From assembly GCA_002366885.1 (NCBI GenBank), contig DFCD01000022.1, positions 1 to 13,551 on the forward strand: a stretch of DNA of 13,551 nucleotides, given 5' to 3'. This document shows, one piece after another, positions 13,494-13,551 of the stretch. This stretch comes from Verrucomicrobia bacterium UBA3063. Its GTDB lineage: Bacteria; Verrucomicrobiota; Verrucomicrobiia; Methylacidiphilales; Verrucolacustridaceae. The first letter of the stretch is position 1. Each line of letters opens with the position of its first letter. Below the pieces are notes generated by a model. The model made no database searches and was not told where the DNA came from. It saw nothing but the letters and a program-made list of their open reading frames with translations. A program made the translations under genes and the position numbers.

Positions 13494-13551
13494 GCGTCAC
13501 GTATCTGGAGGCGATCCGCGCCGCCCAAGAGAAGGCGCTGCAGGACGATCC
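13490..13551 (+). CDS. 2-oxoacid dehydrogenase E1 component, beta subunit (5' fragment)
   Basis: The first 20 codons are visible: MSVTYLEAIRAAQEKALQDD, matching the conserved opening of E1-beta proteins (TYLEAIR-A---M--D). The ATG overlaps the alpha-subunit TGA (ATGA), with GAGGAA just upstream inside the alpha gene serving as ribosome-binding site; coupled translation would give equal amounts of the two subunits. The rest is outside the window. Confidence 0.85.
   Translation, partial: MSVTYLEAIRAAQEKALQDD

Overview
The window suggests a high-GC Gram-negative bacterium. It carries an undecaprenyl-PP phosphatase, a PagL-like outer-membrane lipid A deacylase and an ADP-heptose epimerase. Ribosome-binding sites are weak or absent, there is a glycine-rich RRM protein, and the small transposase has the 'tp-W ... 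MPDHLHA ... NPVR-GLV' form that I associate with Verrucomicrobiota (PVC group). The taxonomic guess is inference; no rRNA is present.

Layout. 1-313 (-): 5' part of an RRM RNA-binding protein with a long upstream leader. 653-1444 (+): uppP. 8065-1573 (-): a four-gene run of LolD/MacB-type ATPase, two-module FtsX permease, a secreted alpha/beta hydrolase fused to a polytopic membrane domain, and an AttH/CrtC lipocalin-like secreted protein. ATPase + permease + AttH is a recurrent but poorly understood envelope system; the membrane-anchored hydrolase is an unusual fourth member. The permease reading frame is interrupted near its 5' end: its first transmembrane helix is encoded one frame away from the only plausible start, joined at a CTT AGC C heptamer.

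8223-9113: a REP/RAYT locus. Four 52-bp units, each an inverted pair of REPs, are separated by exactly 33 bp, giving an 85-bp period. Each REP has a 6-nt foot GGTAGG, an 8-bp stem and a 3-nt GAT-type loop. One unit is split by a 153-aa REP-associated tyrosine transposase (RAYT) gene lying between its two arms. Another is split by a 78-bp palindromic insert. Stem sequences differ between units by compensatory changes. A second REP family (10865-10951) has the same 6+8+3+8 geometry with foot GGTGGG and unrelated stem sequence. Both REP clusters end 4-5 bp past the stop codon of a minus-strand gene.

9118-9738 (-) is the PagL-like deacylase, divergent from the HldD-like epimerase at 9859-10815 (+); both act on lipopolysaccharide. 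10957-11841 (-) is a CDF metal exporter with an atypical metal site, divergent from a stand-alone cyclic-nucleotide-binding-domain protein (11887-12369, +). 12465-13493 and 13490-end (+) are the alpha and beta subunits of a 2-oxoacid dehydrogenase E1, overlapping by ATGA.
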